NCBI GenBank assembly: GCA_036381195.1
Contig: DASVDH010000084.1
Span: 1 to 64,000, forward strand
Reading direction: 5' to 3'
DNA length: 64,000 nucleotides
From: RSA9 sp036381195
Lineage (GTDB): Bacteria > Gemmatimonadota > Gemmatimonadetes > Longimicrobiales > RSA9
Part shown: one piece after another, positions 62,565 through 64,000 of the stretch
Position numbering within the stretch: the first letter of the stretch is position 1
Layout: every line of letters begins with the position of its first letter
Made by a program: the position numbers and the translations under genes
Notes under the pieces: generated by a model
The model's input: only the letters and a program-made list of their open reading frames with translations
Database searches by the model: none
What the model was told of the DNA's origin: nothing

Positions 62565-64000
62565 TCAGCGCCGCGCCAGCCACTTTCTGAGCCGGGCCAG
62601 CGGCATCGTGTTCAGCACGTTCCGCTTCTCCAGCCACGCGCGCCGCGCCTGCGAGACGCCGTACGCCATGTAGCGGAGGTCTCCCACGCTGTGGGCGTCC
62701 GTGTCGATCGAGATCATGACGCCCAGCTCGCGCGCGCGCATGGCGAGCACGTCGCTCAGGTCGAGCCGGTCGGGCTGCGCGTCGATCTCGACGGCGACGC
62801 CCAGCTCCGCGGCGGCCTCCAGCACGGCGTCCATGTCGATCCGGACCGGCTCCCGGCGGTTGATGATCCGCCCGGTCGGGTGCGCGAGGATGTGCACGCC
62901 CGGGTGAGAGATGCCCTTGATCACGCGGTCCGTCATCTTCGCGCGCTCCATGCCCAGCCGCGAGTGGACCGCGACCAGCACGACGTCCAGCCGCTCGATC
63001 CACTCGTCGGGCAGGTCCAGCGAGCCGTCCGCCAGGATGTCCACCTCCATGCCCTTGAGCACCGTGATGCCCGTCACCTTGCGCGCGACGCGGTCGATCT
63101 CCTTCCACTGCTGCGCGAGGTCCTTCGGCTTGAGCCCGCCCGCCACCGCGACCGCAGGGCTGTGGTCGGTGATCGCGATGTACTCGTAGCCGCGCTCCTT
63201 CGCGGCGCGGACTACCGCCTCGATCGTGTCGCGGCCGTCGCTCCACGTGCTGTGCACCTGGAGGTCGCCGCGGATGTCGTCGAGCGTGACGAGCCGCGGC
63301 AGCTCGTGCCGCAGCGCGGCCTCGACCTCGCCTCGATCCTCGCGCAGCTCCGGCGGGACGAAGTCCATGCCGACGGCGCGGAAGACATCGGCTTCCCGCG
63401 CCCCGCCCAGCCGCACCGGGCCAGGACTGGGGCGAGGGCGGGGGCGGGGGAGGCCCCGGCCCCGGCCCGCTTCGCGGCGGGCCACGGACTTCGCGGCGGC
63501 GGTCCTTGCGGCAGGCCGGCGTGTCACGGACTTCCGGGCGGCGGCCGACTTCCGGGCAGCGGCAGACTTGGGGGCGGCGGACTTGCGGGCGGCGGCAGAC
63601 TTCCGCGCGGCGCTGCCCTCGCCGCGCGCCCCCTGCGCGGCGCCACCGTCCCGCGCGGTTTCCCGGAAGATCCCGTACTCGTTGATCTTGAGGCCGCGCT
63701 GGATGCCGAGGGTGCGGACCTTGATGTTGTGCGCCTTCGAGCCGGTGAAGTAGTGCAGCGCGGCGCCCCAGGACTCGGGCCTCACCACGCGCAGGTCCAC
63801 GTGCATCCCGTTCTCCAGCACGATGGTGCCGCGCGTGGGGCCGGCGCTCTCCACGCGCGTCGCGCCGGGGTATGCGGTGAAGTGATTCATGACCGGCGCG
63901 GGCTTGCGCGCGGCGGCGAGGACGTCAACATCGCCGATGGTCTCGACGCGGCGGCGGTAGCTGCCCGCGACCTCGAGCTCCTCGATGCCGGGCGCGGCGC
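62565..64000 (-). CDS. polX: DNA polymerase/exonuclease X (PolX), N-terminus beyond the window
   Basis: At least 478 codons are visible, continuing upstream past base 64000. The first visible residues, GIEELEVAGSYRRRVETIGD, are the PolX palm motif (GSYRRxxETxGDxDxL). The thumb region includes HYFTGSKAHNIKVRTLGIQR and GLKINEYGIFRE. A Lys/Ala/Ser linker of tandem AARKSAA and APKSAA units separates it from the PHP domain, which has DLQVHSTWSDGRDTIEAVVR, AITDHSP, DVVLVAVHSRLG, HPGVHILAHPTGRI, AVEIDAQPDRLDLSD and ISIDTDAHSVGDLRYM, the metal-ligand set of PHP exonucleases. PolX takes part in base-excision repair. The repeat linker is longer than usual. Confidence 0.93.
   Translation of the reverse strand, partial: AAPGIEELEVAGSYRRRVETIGDVDVLAAARKPAPVMNHFTAYPGATRVESAGPTRGTIVLENGMHVDLRVVRPESWGAALHYFTGSKAHNIKVRTLGIQRGLKINEYGIFRETARDGGAAQGARGEGSAARKSAAARKSAAPKSAAARKSAAARKSVTRRPAARTAAAKSVARREAGRGRGLPRPRPRPSPGPVRLGGAREADVFRAVGMDFVPPELREDRGEVEAALRHELPRLVTLDDIRGDLQVHSTWSDGRDTIEAVVRAAKERGYEYIAITDHSPAVAVAGGLKPKDLAQQWKEIDRVARKVTGITVLKGMEVDILADGSLDLPDEWIERLDVVLVAVHSRLGMERAKMTDRVIKGISHPGVHILAHPTGRIINRREPVRIDMDAVLEAAAELGVAVEIDAQPDRLDLSDVLAMRARELGVMISIDTDAHSVGDLRYMAYGVSQARRAWLEKRNVLNTMPLARLRKWLARR

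Overview
The window is very GC-rich (roughly 70% by eye, not computed) bacterial chromosome, densely coding on both strands, with ATG, GTG and TTG starts and many 1-4 base stop/start overlaps. The gene content fits an aerobic, chemoheterotrophic Gremmatimonadota-like or Acidobacteriota-like diderm (correctly spelled Gemmatimonadota): two A1-type haem-copper oxidases, a duplicated MacB/FtsX permease of the ADOP type, secreted lipoprotein peptidases, a DUF1207-type outer-membrane protein, and cytochrome c clusters with an ethylbenzene-dehydrogenase-like domain. The assignment rests on gene content only. No rRNA, tRNA, CRISPR array, phage or intact insertion sequence was recognised.

Layout. 1-9 kb: a GAF histidine kinase cut by the left edge, two envelope proteins (DUF1207-like; beta-barrel plus SPOR), a leftward operon of GMC oxidoreductase, Gfo/Idh/MocA oxidoreductase and an internally duplicated membrane protein, and msrA. 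9.3-13.8 kb: a serine-biosynthesis cluster (phosphoserine phosphatase-like, class V aminotransferase, serA) with a 1 kb spacer holding a dispersed repeat. 13.9-20.2 kb: UPF0316 protein, patatin, MscS, P1 peptidase, and GlpC-like plus GlpB-like proteins without GlpA. 20.4-26.6 kb, rightward: haem A synthase and a caa3 oxidase operon. 26.8-46.1 kb: an almost uninterrupted leftward array. Its distal part makes a second aa3 oxidase with its assembly factors. Its middle part makes a cupredoxin-like lipoprotein, three multihaem or monohaem cytochromes c and a CydA-like protein without CydB. Its proximal part makes a radical SAM/SPASM protein, a universal-stress fusion, a small membrane protein, a zinc-ribbon protein, an Mrp ATPase and a ferredoxin. 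Three of these proximal proteins end in, or contain, the same PCP_red domain.

46.1-49.8 kb is a looser region with a tandem hairpin repeat, a YcxB-like protein, an antitoxin-like fragment, a DUF6090-like protein, a Rof-like antiterminator and a methyltransferase. 49.9-64 kb: an ADOP permease and the tail of a second one, a divergent pair resembling amiE and namZ (muropeptide salvage), HemQ, an M1 metallopeptidase, an S9 peptidase, an unusual D-aminoacylase-family protein, and PolX cut by the right edge.

How they work together. The two oxidase clusters converge and share single copies of haem A synthase (ctaA) and haem O synthase (ctaB). HemQ points to the coproporphyrin-dependent haem route that would feed them. 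The cytochromes c and cupredoxin are likely electron carriers to the second oxidase and/or the CydA-like protein, which lacks the GRQPW quinol signature. The radical SAM, PCP_red, Mrp and ferredoxin genes beside it look like a maturation system for a tetrapyrrole or Fe-S cofactor. This is the most promising undescribed unit in the window.
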